A stretch of 64,000 nucleotides of DNA, from the NCBI GenBank assembly GCA_029717555.1, contig JAMDHS010000086.1:25087-89086 (forward strand), in the 5' to 3' direction. Made by a program: the position numbers and the translations under genes. The stretch is from Peribolospora baueri. Taxonomy: Eukaryota > Basidiomycota > Peribolosporomycetes > Peribolosporales > Peribolosporaceae. The notes beneath the pieces are model-generated. The model saw only the letters and a program-made list of their open reading frames with translations, was not told the DNA's origin and did no database searches. Shown piece after piece: positions 35,802 to 48,248 of this stretch (position 1 is its first letter; each line of letters opens with the position of its first letter).

Positions 35802-38177
35802 TCATCCTCCGAATCTGGCCAACCGTCTCCTCCTCATCTCCTCTGGCGACGGAGTGTCTGCCTCGTCATCTTCCTCCTCTTCCTCGGTCGTCTTCTTATC
35901 TTGCGCCTCCACAGCAGCGGCAGCCTCGCTGGCGGCTTTCCTCGCCGCCGCCTCCGCCGCTGCCTTGGCCTCGACCTGCCTGGAGGCGGAGCGCGAGATG
36001 TAGGGAACAGGGTCGCGAGGGGGGAGGCTCGACCCTGGGCTCCAGCCTCCGGTCTCGCCTAGCGCGGCCGCACCACTGTCCCCGCCGGGCATGTCGACCA
36101 AAGATGCTCTTAAGGCCGCCTGGAGCTCCGCGTCCTCGTCGTCGTAGTCTCTATTGGGCCCGGCTAGAGCGCTTAGGTGTGTCTCCCAACCGCTCTGAAC
36201 GCCAGCGTTGCTTCCCTGATGGTCGTGACCAGCGCCTGAGCCCGTTCGGTTGCTCGCATGGCCCTCCTCGTAGTCTGAGGCAATTTCCTCGTCTCCGCCA
36301 TCGCCGAAGAGGTCGTCCAGATCGTGGCTCCTCGTCCCAGCAGCCCCCCGGCCGTTGCCTCCTTCTCCTTCGTCGTCCAACACGAATGTGCCATCCCTAT
36401 CCTCCCTTTCCGCACGGCGATTCCGTCTACTTTGTCCGGGTCCCGACGAGGGACCAGTAGCGAAAAGCTGCCCATCCGGCCCGTCTTCTTCGAGTTCGAG
36501 CCTTTCGGGGAGGGAAGGAGGGGGCTGCGGATCTCGTCTCCGCCTACGGGCGGGAGGACTGTCACGCAAGAGGACGTCATCCTCGTCACTGTCGCTTAGT
36601 TGGATCACTCCACCTTCACCGCCGTGCCCTCGACGCCTTCTGCTCGTCCCTACTCCCACCCCCGCAGACGTGCTCCGTGCTCCTCCTCCATCACGCCCAT
36701 ACACCGCATCTGGATCATCGCCCATCGCGATCTCTTGCCTAGAAGCCGTCTGCCGTTGTCCAGCCCACGAAGCCTCGGTCTCCTCTTCATGGGAATTCGC
36801 CGATGGAGCGTCAGCCAACGATGCCCGGAGGGCGGCCTCGAGGTGGCGGGCCTCCTCATCCGGCGAACTGTAATCGAATCCACTCCCTCCCGGTACATTG
36901 ATGGTGGAAGGCCGGAGACCCATGGCGTTCGCGTTTGACACGGCGACGTCGGAAGACCCGTTGGCGGCTAAGATAGATTCCGAAAGGGATGGTAGAGCGG
37001 CGGCGATGTCGTCTGCAGTGCTCCAAGGGAGAGTGGAGGAGGAGTTCTGGGACCGGACGACGAAAATGGAATATCCTGGTAGACGGCGACTCGCCCCAAA
37101 TGAGATCGCAGACTATGTGCAGGCCGCTCCCGCCGGGTAGAATAAAGACAAACTCACCTTCCTTCTCTGCCTGCTGCAAAAGAGCTCCCAAATAATTCTT
37201 TCCGACCCACTGAGGCTTCTCTAAGAAAGAGTTGAGGTTGAAGAATAAGTTGGGGTTATTGCCGAACCGGCGAATCGTGAACCAGTGGCTTTGGAAGTTG
37301 AGTACGAAGGCGTGCTGGTCCTCAGGGGCGGACTGGGACGCCTCGAACCGCCAGCGCGGGAGGCTCAACGCCCATACTTCGAGAGCTACTTCGATGACAT
37401 TGAGAGAGAAGAAGCCTGCCTCCCGGAAGAACGAAAGGCAGATTCAAATCAATGACAGTGCAACAGAGAAACGGGGCCGAAGGGGAAGGACGGAGCGTCA
37501 CTCACCGCTATCATCCATATTCAGAGACTGCTCGTCTCGAGAACGAAAAGCCTCATCGTCAAGTTGAGCTTGCTCGAGTTTGTCCAAATTCCTCGCGATC
37601 TCGCTGCGAGATGCATGTGTCGACGAGCACAATATCAGACGCGAGATGGCAGAGTGGAACGAGAGTTCCAATTCCAAGCCAATCAGCATACTCACGACAA
37701 TTGGGAGGCATCGTAGTACTGTCCCTCTAAAGCCACGAAAGTATTCAAATCAGACGGTGAGCGTTTTCACAGATGCGTGCCGACGGAACACACAGCAGCA
37801 AAGACGGCCCACGCCCTCTTCCTTTCACGGACTCACGCAAAAGAGAGTTCAGGCAATGCCTTGTAGAGACCGATGAGAGTAGTAAAATCCAGAGCAACAT
37901 ATGCGCGTCGTCAGCTTCAACAGACAAGAGGGGCGTCATGCAATTTGGATCTCCGGTCGTGATTGCCAAGACTCACTGTGCGCAGAGCATACTCCCCGGC
38001 TCCTGCCGCTCTGAGCGAGAAGACAATCAAGCAGCAAGACATCCAACGGAAAGCGTTAGCTCAACCCGTCTATGAATCCCTTTCTCCTTCCCTCGTCGGT
38101 GCAAAACAAGCCCCAGCGCTGAGACTCAAGCGCCGCTCCTCACCGAAATGGATGTGAGGCACCAATCTGTCCGCCAT
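35802..38177 (-). CDS. Ataxin-3-like Josephin deubiquitinase with two UIMs
   Basis: Seven exons: 38177-38144, 38010-37977, 37859-37837, 37726-37696, 37603-37506, 37415-37158, 37075-35802, giving 583 aa. The Josephin domain occupies about residues 1-200: MADRLVPHIHFERQEPGSM, LCAQHCLNSLLQ (catalytic Cys in SMLCAQ), GQYYDASQLSEIARNLD, MDDSGFFSLNVIEVAL, QSHWFTIRRFGN (catalytic His), FFNLNSFLEKPQW (catalytic Asn), and EGYSIFVVRSQ. Two ubiquitin-interacting motifs follow: DEEARHLEAALRASLAD and DDEDAELQAALRASLVDM. Between them lies acidic, Asp/Glu-rich disordered sequence. The C-terminus EEMRRRRLARFGG resembles the Arg-rich p97/VCP-binding motif. Expected role: ubiquitin-chain editing in protein quality control. 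Exons 1-4 are only 23-34 nt each. Confidence 0.92.
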
Positions 38178-38550
38178 GACGAGCCGACGTGCGCGCGGAA
38201 GCGCACAGATGTATTGCTATGCTCGTCTCGTCCCTTATGGACTCGAGGGCGCTTTTTTTCGCCTTGATCGTTGTCGGTGGTCGTGGCCGTTGCTTGTCGC
38301 AGTCGTTCTCGACACCCTTGATGAGAGTGATCGGATCGGACGTCACTCGCGCCCACGTGATAGGCTTGCTGCGGTAGTGGTGTCATGGCGGCGCGGATCC
38401 TACGATCGAACCACGGCAGGCCGTCGGCAGTCACGACTGGCGTTCTTCCAAGCACCGGACAGCAACGCCTCGCCATCTTCTTTTTCATCGGCCCCATTCA
38501 TCTCCTTTCCGGCGTCAAGAGCAGAATAAGAACGCACGGCGCAACGTGGA
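38178..38550. promoter_or_regulatory. Bidirectional promoter between ataxin-3 and ATG27
   Basis: 373 bp between divergent starts. No TATA box stands out. A shared regulatory region is inferred from spacing; it would link two protein-turnover genes. Confidence 0.45.
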
Positions 38551-40052
38551 ATGGCCAGGCCAGCAGTGATGCGCCGTTTGCGCGCTTTGATCTACACACC
38601 CCTCTTCCTCGCCCTTCTCCAAACCCAGCTCGCGCTCGCCTCGTTCGACTGCAAGTTCTCTACGGGGGGGAACACGTACGACCTCACCCCTCTCCATCTC
38701 GCTACCATCGAGCGAAAGGAGTTCACGCCCCCAACGACCACTGTAACCTCTTACACTGTATCTCTCTGCTCGTCCATTCCACATGACGGCACATTGTCGG
38801 ACGTGGATCAGTGTCCGGACGGAACAAGGGTGTGCATGGTGGTGAAAAATCAGAAGGAGGGAACGAAGGAAGATAGGGTTATCAGCGTTGTTCCCATCGC
38901 CGGGGACTTGGACGGATCCCAGATGGAGACGGAGACGGTGTTGGGAGAGAAGGGGCAAGAAAGGGAGCGTGAGTGGTCCCCCTTTCGCCATTGATCATCA
39001 TCCTTTCACACACATTTACATTTGTTCTTTTGGCTTGGGTGGGCAGCGCCATTAAATCTCACCCTCAAGGGGGGCAAGTACGTCTCCATCCCCCAATCGG
39101 CGCACATCACTCTGCTGTGCGACCCTACCTCCTCCGAGGTTGGTTTTGTTCCTTCTTCCGCTATCCGTGTTTCCGGCGTAGGTGGTGCCAAGAAGTGTCT
39201 CTTCTCTAACCATTGCCATCTGCAACCTCCCTTCTCTTCTCTATCTCACCCGTTACCTCTTTAACAGCCTTCAACACCCGAGTTCCTGTCCTACGACTCT
39301 TCGACCGGCACACTCTCTCTAAAATGGTTAACCCGACACGCCTGCCCAGTCTCTTCGACTGGAGAAGGTGGAAATGGGAAGGAGGAGGAGGAGGGTGCGG
39401 GTGGAGAAGGGGAAAGGGAGAATGAGGGCGGTTGGGGCTTCTTTGCGTGGTTCTTTTTCCTGTGGGTGCAAGACGTTTTCCATATTCAGGCTAATCGAAT
39501 CGAGTTACACACTCAACGTCAATCTCAACATGGACCCTAATCCTCATCGGCTTGCCTTCTACACCCTTCCCATCGACAGCATCTTCTCCGGCTTCATCAT
39601 CTACTTTGTCGTGGGAGTGTACAACAATTACAACCAATGTACGTCTTCTTCCTCCATCTATTCCTTGTGGGATTCATCCGCACGGCTTGCGTTGTATAAC
39701 TCTTCTCATTCCCTGACTCTGTCGCCTCTATCTCTGTTTGATTATTTGCTTATAATAGACGGAGCGACTGGGTGGGATCTCATTCCGCACAGGTAAGTAC
39801 ATCCTTTACTCGCTCTTCCATGTACATTCCTTTCCTCCTCATTGCTTGCTATACGTAGTAGTACCATGCTCAATGCCAGCTTAGGCGTCCTTACGCTGAC
39901 GAGTCCTTTTGTCTTCTCTTTCTCTCTGTCCGCACGACAGAGACTTCTGGCGAGACGTGCCTTACCTCGTCCAAGACGTGTGCGGGCATGTCGTACGCAG
40001 CTTCACAGGCCGAGACGGCGGTGGAAGGGGAGGGTATGCGGCATTGGGCTAA
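38551..40052 (+). CDS. ATG27: Autophagy-related membrane protein 27
   Basis: Six exons: 38551-38968, 39047-39138, 39268-39461, 39580-39638, 39759-39792, 39941-40052, giving 302 aa. Atg27 is a single-pass protein that cycles between Golgi, endosome and vacuole and helps Atg9 delivery. Signal peptide: RALIYTPLFLALLQTQLALA (an internal ATG at 38569 is an alternative start). The lumenal receptor-like domain shows FDCKFSTGGNTYDLTPL, TVSLCSSIP, CPDGTRVCMVVKNQK, LTLKGGKYVSIPQSAHITLL and GTLSLKWLTRHACPV, with paired cysteines. The transmembrane segment GWGFFAWFFFLIFSGFIIYF is built across an intron. The cytosolic tail DLIPHRDFWRDVPYLVQDV ends GGYAALG, a YxxL-type sorting signal like that of Atg27. 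The order, length and tail all fit. Confidence 0.9.
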
Positions 40053-40831
40053 AGGGGAGGCGTGGTTGAGCGCCGCACCTTGCGCCATTTTTACTCGCAC
40101 TCTGTTCTGCTTTAGTCCTCTCCTTAACGTCCTGTCCTGCGCCGCGGATATTCCCGTATGACGTTCATTCGGTTCCCTCTTCCACTTTCGTCCTCCCAAA
40201 CGTTGTCTTAGGAGGCTCTCGTCGGCCCCATGGACCGCACCTGCCTTTATCCTAGGCGGGACGCTTAGACGGTGAATTGAGAGTTCATCCTGCCACCGTA
40301 CTTGTACCGCCACAAACGAACGGATGGTTGCAAGTCCTCGCCTCTTCGGAGGAAGAAGGCAGGTGTGAATAAGAAGAACGAACGCATACATGCAACCAAC
40401 CCGGTTGTCCTTTGCCGAGTGTGCCTTGGCTAGGTCAGGATATTGCCCACGAATGATAAGCTCTGATGGCTTGCCACCGCATCTCACCATTTGCCCAGAG
40501 ACAATTGACCAGCTTGTGCAACAACCCACTCGGGTAAGGGTATGGAGCCACCTTAAAAGAAGTCCCTGTGAAGTAGAGATATCGAAGATGATCTCCAGCC
40601 GGATATCGGCCTGCAGGAGATGCAAGCGTGTATCTGTGAACGCGCTCCTAGCCGGGCCTTGCCAGGCATCAGTCTCTAGACATGGTCGATGCCGGCTCGC
40701 GCCAAGAGTGCCATGCCCCTGCGAAACTCTCACTGCCATCAAACAGGACCGATTTGATCAAGACCCGCTTTCATCTGCGTCCGGCACACAGCATGCGAAG
40801 GGTATGCATATGAATTAAGGAGACCGACGAC
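40053..40831. other. Convergent intergenic region, no gene seen
   Basis: 779 bp between ATG27 and COY1 stops. A 283-codon minus-strand frame (39891-40742) overlaps ATG27 antisense and has no domain signal, so it is not called. Confidence 0.5.
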
Positions 40832-43800
40832 CTACGGGCCTCTATCGGGACGCGAGGCCGGTTTCACCGTGCCGAGGTCACCAGGAGCGGCTTCGTACAA
40901 GCTAAAGACAACGACGAGATGAAGGAGGATGGAATAAGCGATGAAGGCGATACGGAGGATCCGCGAGCCGAGGATGAGTCGGGCGAGCGAGTGGAGGATC
41001 TTTTCGAAAATGTTGAGCGACGCGACTGCTCGGCTTTGTTCCTGCCATCATGTCACCACGCAAGCCGAAAGAGCGATGAGCAGATGAGATGGGATGTGCA
41101 GAGTATTGGTAAACGGAACATAGACAGTCACTCACTCGGCCTCGGAACACCTCGAACGGGTTCACGCTTTGCTCGTACGCGTTTCTGTACTTGCTCAGCC
41201 CTTCATCGCGCCTCGTACTTTGAGGCGGGTACGAGTCTGTGAAGCGCGGTGTTGCTCCAGACGATCCTGAAGCAGCCGCTTCCTCGCGGTACGACTGCAT
41301 ATATCGGACCTTTTCGTACAGCTTCAGATTGTCCGCCTGGAGGGTCTTAACCTCTGCTCGCAGTTCGGAGATGGCCTCAAATTGCTTGCGAAGTTCCTGC
41401 GAGTTCAGAAGAAGAGAACGGCGTTAGGCTGGATAGGCTCATGGACGGAGTAAAGCCACTAGCAGGCACTTGCCTCTTCGAGTTCGGCGTTGCGTTGCCG
41501 GAAACGGTCTCGCTGGCTCGTGATGATGGGCAAAATGGACGTATCAGCCGAAGCCTGGAATGGCATCGGCGAGGCTCGTCCGACATCCTGTTCACAAAGC
41601 AAACATATAACACACTCATGGTTAGTCGGTGTTCAGACCGTGCATTGAGTGACTATCTTAGGCCAAACGACGAAAGGTCCGCGTACCGGAGGGGTATCCT
41701 TCTGTCCGATCTTCAGGCCAGTTAGAGAGTCGGTGTTTTCGGCTTTGGCGGCTCCCGCTCCCGCTCCATCTTGTGAGGACCTATTTCCCTTGTCCAGAGA
41801 CGTGGACCGCGCTGGCTGGTTGATAGAGACAAGGTCATTCTCCAGACGCTCGTTTAAGACCTTGAGTCGAGTGACTTGCTTCCGCAAGCTCTCGAGCTCG
41901 TTCGTCCGTGCCTTCGACTCGGACACGAGGTCGTCGTGCTCGTTCTTAGGACCGAAGGGTACAACAGGTCCAACAATGTAGGCGGTGCGTTAAAACGATG
42001 TCTTCGGTCAAGGCTTGGCCAAACCGTTCTGCTTACCCGTAGCTTGGTCAGCTCATCCTGCAGTTTGCGATTCTTTGCCATGAGCAGGTTCTCCAGAGGC
42101 TTGGCTTGAGTCTGATCGCCTTTCGGAGTTGGCAATCGCATTTCGTTGACGTTGTCTTCGTCGTCGTTGCCATCGAGGTCATTCCCGGCAAATTCCACAT
42201 ACTGAGACGGGAAAACGCTTCTGGTAAGAGAGTAACCCCGGCTCTCTTCCATCCCAGAGGCGCTGCCTACCTTTATGATCTCCAACTCGCGCTTGATCTC
42301 GTCGTAGTCGCTGTATTGCTTAAGCTTTTGGCGCAGACTCTCCACCTCGCCGGTCTACCAACGTCGAAATGCAAGAGTCGATCAGCTGGCCTAATTGAGG
42401 AGATGCATACGTCTATGCCAAGGAGTCACCAATATGTACCTTTCCGGCCAAATCCTTTGCGAGCTCGTCAAGGCGAACATTCGCCTGGTCCGCTGCCTTC
42501 TTGGCGACCGCCTTCTGAGTGTCCAAAGCCCGGAGGAGCCGGGCTCCCTCCGCTTCGAGTTCGGCGACCTGCGCCTCGAGAGCCTTTGTCCTGCGGGCAT
42601 CCAATCGGTAAGACGTTGAATCAATGCAAACCATGTGGCAATGACTCACCTCTCTTCCTGTTCGCTTCCGCTCCGTACAGCTTCGATCTCTGCCCGCAAG
42701 ATTTCCTAGAACGTGATGAAGAGTGAAAACTACTTTAACTGGGCGAATTTACGGCAGCCAAAGATAGGCCCCAACAACTCACGTTTCGGCGTTCCACGTC
42801 CGCCACTCGACTGTTCGCCCGTTCAAGGTCCATGACGACCATGTCGAGCTCGGCGAGCTTGGCAAGGGTTTCTTGATCTGCTCGGGCACAGTTGAGGACA
42901 GTCAGATTTCCAGCATGGGAAGGACAGGTACCGAGGTCGTCCCTCACCTTGTCGCTGACTCTGGTTGAGCAGCTTGGCCTGCGTGGTGTCGTTTGACGTC
43001 CGCAGATCCCTCAGCTGGTCTTTCGTCAGCGCCAGCTGACGTTGCAAATCCCTCTCCCTGTGTTTCGAAGCCCGGAGGTCGAAGAATTCAGAGGCAGGAA
43101 CAGTGGTATGTGCTGAACGACCGTCCGCTCACCTTTCCTCGAGGTTACGTATTCGCTCGTCGTACGTAGCGTTGAGCTCATTCTCCTTCGCTGCCACTCT
43201 TTCCTTAATCATGTCCTCCATCTGCCCCGCCCGAATTCCGATTTGAGTCGTCAACTCTCGGCAATCCAGCTGAGTACAAATAGATAACACGGACCTTCGT
43301 CTCATATTTGTCGACCTTGGCCTGCAGCTTTGCTCTTCCTTTCTCATCACCTTGCTGAGTGACCAATTCCTCGTTCCGTCGCTTCAGTTCGGCATTCTCC
43401 TGTCGCGCTTTCTCCAACTGCCCGGATAGCGATGCTGCCTCTGCAGCTGCAGCGGTTTGCTCCTGAGAAAAAAACAGAGCCAGGAGGAATGGGATAAGCA
43501 ACTTCGCTGTTGCAGCTGCCGTGCATCACTCACTACTACTGCCTCGAGGAGTGGGTACGGATCCGGCGCTTCGGCTAGGAGCTTGTAAACACCTAGGAAA
43601 CAGTTCTCGGCAACCTTTGATCGTCGGGTGAGGTTGTCAATCTCCGCTTGGTAAGCTGTGAGACGGGTGGGTTGAAGGCAGCATGAGACGTAAGAAAAAG
43701 GCGCTCGCTGACCACGACGCTGGTACGAAAGCGGAGAGACGCACCCTTGAGCAGGCTTTTGAAGGCAGAGGATTTCTCTCCTTCAGGGATCTTCTTAAAC

Positions 43801-44211
43801 TCTTAGATTCACCAAACACAGAAGGAATGAGAAAAGTCAGAAGGACAACCTGTCGGTGACATACCCGGTCGTCGACGTCCGACCTCGCCTATAAAGCTTC
43901 TTCCACCGGCCGACCGACGATGACGCTCATTGACAGGACAAAAATAAGGTTGCTCACCTCTCGTCTGCTCGGCCAGCTTCTTCCTCCCCACCACATTCTC
44001 CTTCTGATTCTCTACGATCTCTAGCCCCTGCGTGTCGAGGCTCTGCTTGAGCTCGGTGAGGTCGATGTCTGCACGGTCAGGGGCGCAAGTAAGCGCCAGC
44101 GCGCCAGCGTCTGAAAAAAAAATCTAAAAAACTAGAACAAAAACAAGATAGAGGCGCACCTTTCCATGTCGCGATGGCTCCCGAAAAATCGACTTGTTCT
44201 CTGGAAGCCAT
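40832..44211 (-). CDS. COY1: Golgi coiled-coil membrane protein CASP/COY1
   Basis: Sixteen exons give 700 aa: 44211-44160, 44068-43958, 43801-43745, 43655-43534, 43462-43295, 43221-43133, 43057-42948, 42877-42783, 42705-42650, 42590-42440, 42354-42271, 42201-42037, 41944-41687, 41587-41474, 41396-41136, 41041-40832. CASP/COY1 is a Golgi tether for intra-Golgi traffic. The conserved N-terminus reads SGAIATWKDIDLTELKQSLD, GLEIVENQKENVVGRKKLAE, EFKKIPEGEKSSAFKSLLK, AYQAEIDNLTRRSKVAE, then YKLLAEAPDPYPLLEAV. A long coiled coil follows. The CASP C-terminal block shows LKLYEKVRYMQSYREE, KYRNAYEQSVNPFEVFRGR, IFEKILHSLARLILGSRIL, and one transmembrane helix (AFIAYSILLHLVVVFSLYEA). Upstream ATG 44325 is in frame and possible. 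The intron after exon 14 has a GC donor (GAG|GCAAGT). Confidence 0.93.
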
Positions 44212-44787
44212 GGTCGGATGGTCGTAGTGCGAGAAACGTTCATCGAGATCGCTGCTTGCTTCCAACTCAAAGGTGATCGCGCCGACTGCGGCCGGACGGG
44301 ACCTCTCCGCTGAATGCCGACTCATTAATGCAGACCTTCTTTCGGCGTCGCTATGAATTCTTCAAGCAACAATCACAACTCGACAGAAATGGGGGGCTGG
44401 CATATCGTACTGGTAGAGGGATGTGGACATAGGTTTCGCCAAAGCAGGAGAGGGAAGGGGTTTGGGCCGCTGGTCTTCTGGGCTCGACCCGAGCACGAGA
44501 ATAGAGAGGTGACGGACCAGGCCATGAGCTCTTCAGTGTCTCAAAGTTCCAGAGCGACATTCGGTCGCGACTGACATCGGCACAAGGTCTTGCCGAAAGT
44601 CACCCCCTTGACGTGCCAGTCGACGTCTTGGTACGTCAAACAGTGCAAGCGGCCCAAGGGAAAGGGCAGCGACACTGGAACAGCGGGCGACGTCGTGTTT
44701 GGAGGCGAAAGTGGGGCTCACGCGCGGAGGCCGTTTCGTCCATCGTGTTGCTGGGCTCGGTCGGCATGGCCTCACTCTAGGACGATC
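44212..44787. other. Intergenic, no gene seen
   Basis: 576 bp between the COY1 start and the EST1/SMG7 stop, both on the minus strand. Presumed COY1 promoter; no distinct motif recognised. Confidence 0.45.
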
Positions 44788-47700
44788 TCAACCTATCGGC
44801 CAGCGTTGATCGTGCGCGTGAGGGGGGCCCCACACTCCGGCTCCACCTGCACCGACGGAGGGCACGTGCGCCGAGGGCGCGTGGTGGGACATCGTCGCCG
44901 GCGGGCTGGTCTGTCCAGCGGGTAGGACGGGCGAATAGTCAAAGCTAGGAGGTGGGTGTACGCTCATCGAAGGGTGTCCGTATAACTGGCCCAGCTCGCC
45001 TTGGCCTTGACCCTGCCCTGCGAATTGTGGGGTCGGGACGAAAGCGCTCTGTCGTTGAGTAGATGCCAAGATGGTACTGGGTAAGTGCATCTGCATTTGT
45101 GCCGGATGGGGAGCAGTACCAGGCGAGGGCGACCAAATGGAGTTTTGCTGTATAACCGGCGAGTTGGTCGAGTAAGACGCCACCTGGCCGAACAAGAGAT
45201 GGGGCGTGGCAGAGTGTGTGCCGACGGAGACGCGAGGAGGAGTGGTAGACCCTGATCGTCCGCTAGGTGGGCCGTTCAGCATCTGCAGGAGCAAGTCTTG
45301 TGCGGTTTGCTGCCCATGCTGGGGAGTGGTAGCCCCATTGGTCTCCGTGGGGGGCTTGTAAAGCTCGGTCGAAGAAGGCACCGGCCTGCGTGGCGGAGAC
45401 GTAGTAGCAACGATGAGAATGTATGCGGTGGAAAGGAGAGTCAATTGGTGGGGGTAACTTACGCAGGCTTGGATCTCTGAGGGATCAAGATCGTCTCTCC
45501 TTCCTCGTCTTGATCTCCCACACTGCTCTCCGTCTCCCCGTCCGCATGCTTCTGGGCCCGCCGCGCGACAGCTCGCATAGCCATATTCACAGGATCGTCC
45601 TCTGTGGCTTCAGTCACGTCATCGCGGATGGAACCTTCGTCGAGAGCAACTTCTCGCTCCCCTTGCCGCTCCTCAGCTTCTCCTTCGGCAGGAGGAGCCC
45701 GCAGAGTATCCACGAGCACAGGCCGAGGTGGTGGTAAAAAGAGGTCCTCATTGAATAACATGAACGTGTTGTGGGCGTCGTCAAAATATACGGGTGAAGC
45801 CTGCAAAGTGGGGAAGGCCTTCAGCTTCGAGGTGTTCTCTACCCCTCTAGGCCCTGCGATAACCGTCTCACCTCTGACTCGGCCACAAGCTTGGCATCGA
45901 CGAGCAAATCAGCGATCCTCATCAGCTGCTCTTCGTTGGGATGTACTTGACTTGCAGTGATCCCGGCATTCGCACTGGCGTTCGGTCCAAGGCCATCGCC
46001 GACGACTCCGACCCGCTCGTCGAACATGCCTCTCTTCACTGGTGCAAAACCGCGCATATCGATATCTTCCTCGAGATGCACCGCGCCACCAGACGTGAGG
46101 TCGGGAAGGGCATCGAATGGGAACGAAAAGCGGAGCATGTTGACGAAGTTGACATAGGAGTGCCAAAAGGACTTGATCGCCTGGGCGCCAGTTTGAACCT
46201 CCGTGCCTGTCGCCGGGTTTGGAGAAGAGACGTCGCACGGCGAGCTGCGACCGATGTAGTCGAGGTGGCTCTTCGTCCACTTGCTCGCGATCCGAAGGGC
46301 AGGGAGAGTGCGTCGGAAGGTTGCGCTGATCTTCTGGGCGACGGCGTGGCTGCCCGCTCCATGAACGGGACTGAGCTTCGCACCTCCAGACGCGGATTCG
46401 AGCACGTCCCGAGTCTCGGTAGTCCCAATGTCCATGAGGACCTGGTAAACGCCCAGTACATGGAGGAGGATAGACTTCTCGTAATCACTTGCGCTGTTTT
46501 CGCCGCTCTCGCTGGATGCCGGACGGGTATGACGCCGATGTTTGCTCCTCTCCCGAGATCCACCCCCTGGACGAGCGAGGAGGACATCAATCACGAATCG
46601 CTCTCCACAAGTTATGGACCTGGACGAACGAGAGCTCACCGTCGCGATACAGTCGGCTCGTCCACAAGGCGCCCAGGCCGGTCACCGCCACCTTGACGAT
46701 CTGATCTGAAAACAAGCTGCGAGCGCTGACCAAGGACGAGAACTGAGACAGGACGCGGGCGGAGAGCTCAGGAATGTCCCTCGCACTGCAGTCGAGATTC
46801 GGAAGCTACTGTCAGACAAGGACCATCTTCCGGAGCAACTAAACTCGTCCTTCCACACATGAGATCTTCAAACGAAGGCAAAGCTCACCCCGTCCTCAAA
46901 TAGAAGAGTCCATGCAGCGCCACAAAGTCTCTCTTGAAGATGAGCACAGTTATCTCCTCGTCCCCTCCTGTTGTCGGCGGCCTTGCGGCATCCTGCTTTA
47001 CCTTACGCCATGATTCCACCGCTTTCAGCAGCGTTTTCTCCAAGTTCGGGCGAGCGTTGTCGAACGGTTGGCGCACGCAGAGGGCGCGGTAATAGTGATA
47101 CGTTGAAGAGAAGACGTCGCCGGTGTAGGTCGATATGACCGCGAGCTGGTTGGATGGATTGCCGTAGTCCGGCATGAGGAGCCTCGCCTGATGGTAGCAC
47201 TCAGCGGCGGAAGCGTAGTCTTTGGGTGGATAAGCAGGCTCGGGAGCGTGTCCGCCCTTGCCAGCGCCGGGCCGACCGGCATTGCCGCCCCTGGCTCCTT
47301 TACCGCGGCCACTCCCGCGTCCATTCCCTCTTTCTTCCTTGTACTGCTCAGCGTACCTGGCCAAGTCACCGCAACAGATGAAGGCCTTGTGAACGAGCAT
47401 CAAAATACGGTCCTTCTGGCTCGCGTTCAAGTCGGCCTCTGCGCCAGTCGGCCCGGAGAAGGTCATCGGGTCTGCAGAGGGCAGTCCTCGGTCGAATTCA
47501 CCGCCCCTGCTCGGTGCCGAGAATAAAGGGCCTTCATCTCCGAGCGGGATGTGTAGTGCACGGAGGGCCGGTCGTGCCTCCTGCAAATCGAATACGTCGA
47601 CGAGGCGGGAGACGAGATCCTTCCAAAAACGCTCTTCTCTGTTGAGGAACTTTCGGAATTCGGTGAGTGCTTTCCGCATTTCGACCGGTCCCGCAGCTTG

Positions 47701-48248
47701 TGCTCGCTGCTGTCCTTCCTCCGTCGATTCCTTGCTCCCTTTTCCTCCTCCCCTCTTTCGCCTTGGAGGTGGGCCGCTAACAGATATGACTTTCTCCAGG
47801 GACGTCAGCTTGGCGCGATAGGCCTGGATGAAGGCGTGCGTCGTTTCCAGCCATAGCAGATTGTCAACGCCCTGAGACTGGGGGGCGTAGGGATGATTGA
47901 ATATGAGCGCCAGGTGGGTGCGACGAAGCCTGCCAGGAGCCAAGTTCAGCGTGGGGGGAAGGGGTGAGCGAACGAGCCTTAATGCCAAAGACGGAGAAGT
48001 GTGAGCTCACTTGTTCCGAATAAACTCAAGGTCAGAGTCGGAAGTCTTGCGCTCTTTGAGCAGCTCCTTGAGCTCGAGACCTAGACCCTTGGCCTCCCTG
48101 TGCACAGCGGATGGGAAGGCTGAGTTGAACAAGGAGCTCGGCAAGCGCTGTGACGCGCCGCGTCAGCTCACCGTGCCAGTTGGCTCGCCCTGTGATCCTT
48201 CTGCAAATCCATGGCGAGGGAGACGGCTCGAGCGAAGAGGGCAGGCAT
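44788..48248 (-). CDS. EST1/SMG7-family RNA-surveillance protein
   Basis: Seven exons: 48248-48172, 48097-48011, 47929-46889, 46785-46640, 46566-45872, 45800-45463, 45385-44788, giving 993 aa. The start MPALFARAVSLAMDLQKDH leads into the EST1 14-3-3-like TPR domain: SDSDLEFIRNKLRRTHLALI, VDNLLWLETTHAFIQAYRAK, LTEFRKFLNREERFWKDLV, AFICCGDLARYAEQYKEE, AAECYHQARLLMPDYGNPSN, STYHYYRALCVRQPFDNAR, NLEKTLLKAVESWRK. The second EST1 DNA/RNA-binding region shows SFWHSYVNFVNMLRFSFPFD, EEDIDMRGFAPVKRGMF and NEEQLMRIADLLVDAKLVAE. The last 300 residues are Gln/Pro/Ser-rich and disordered. No PIN nuclease domain is present, so this matches SMG7/EST1 rather than SMG6. Expected role: binding phosphorylated UPF1 in nonsense-mediated decay, or telomere maintenance; sequence cannot decide between them. 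A Gly/Arg-rich insert interrupts the TPR region. Confidence 0.88.
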
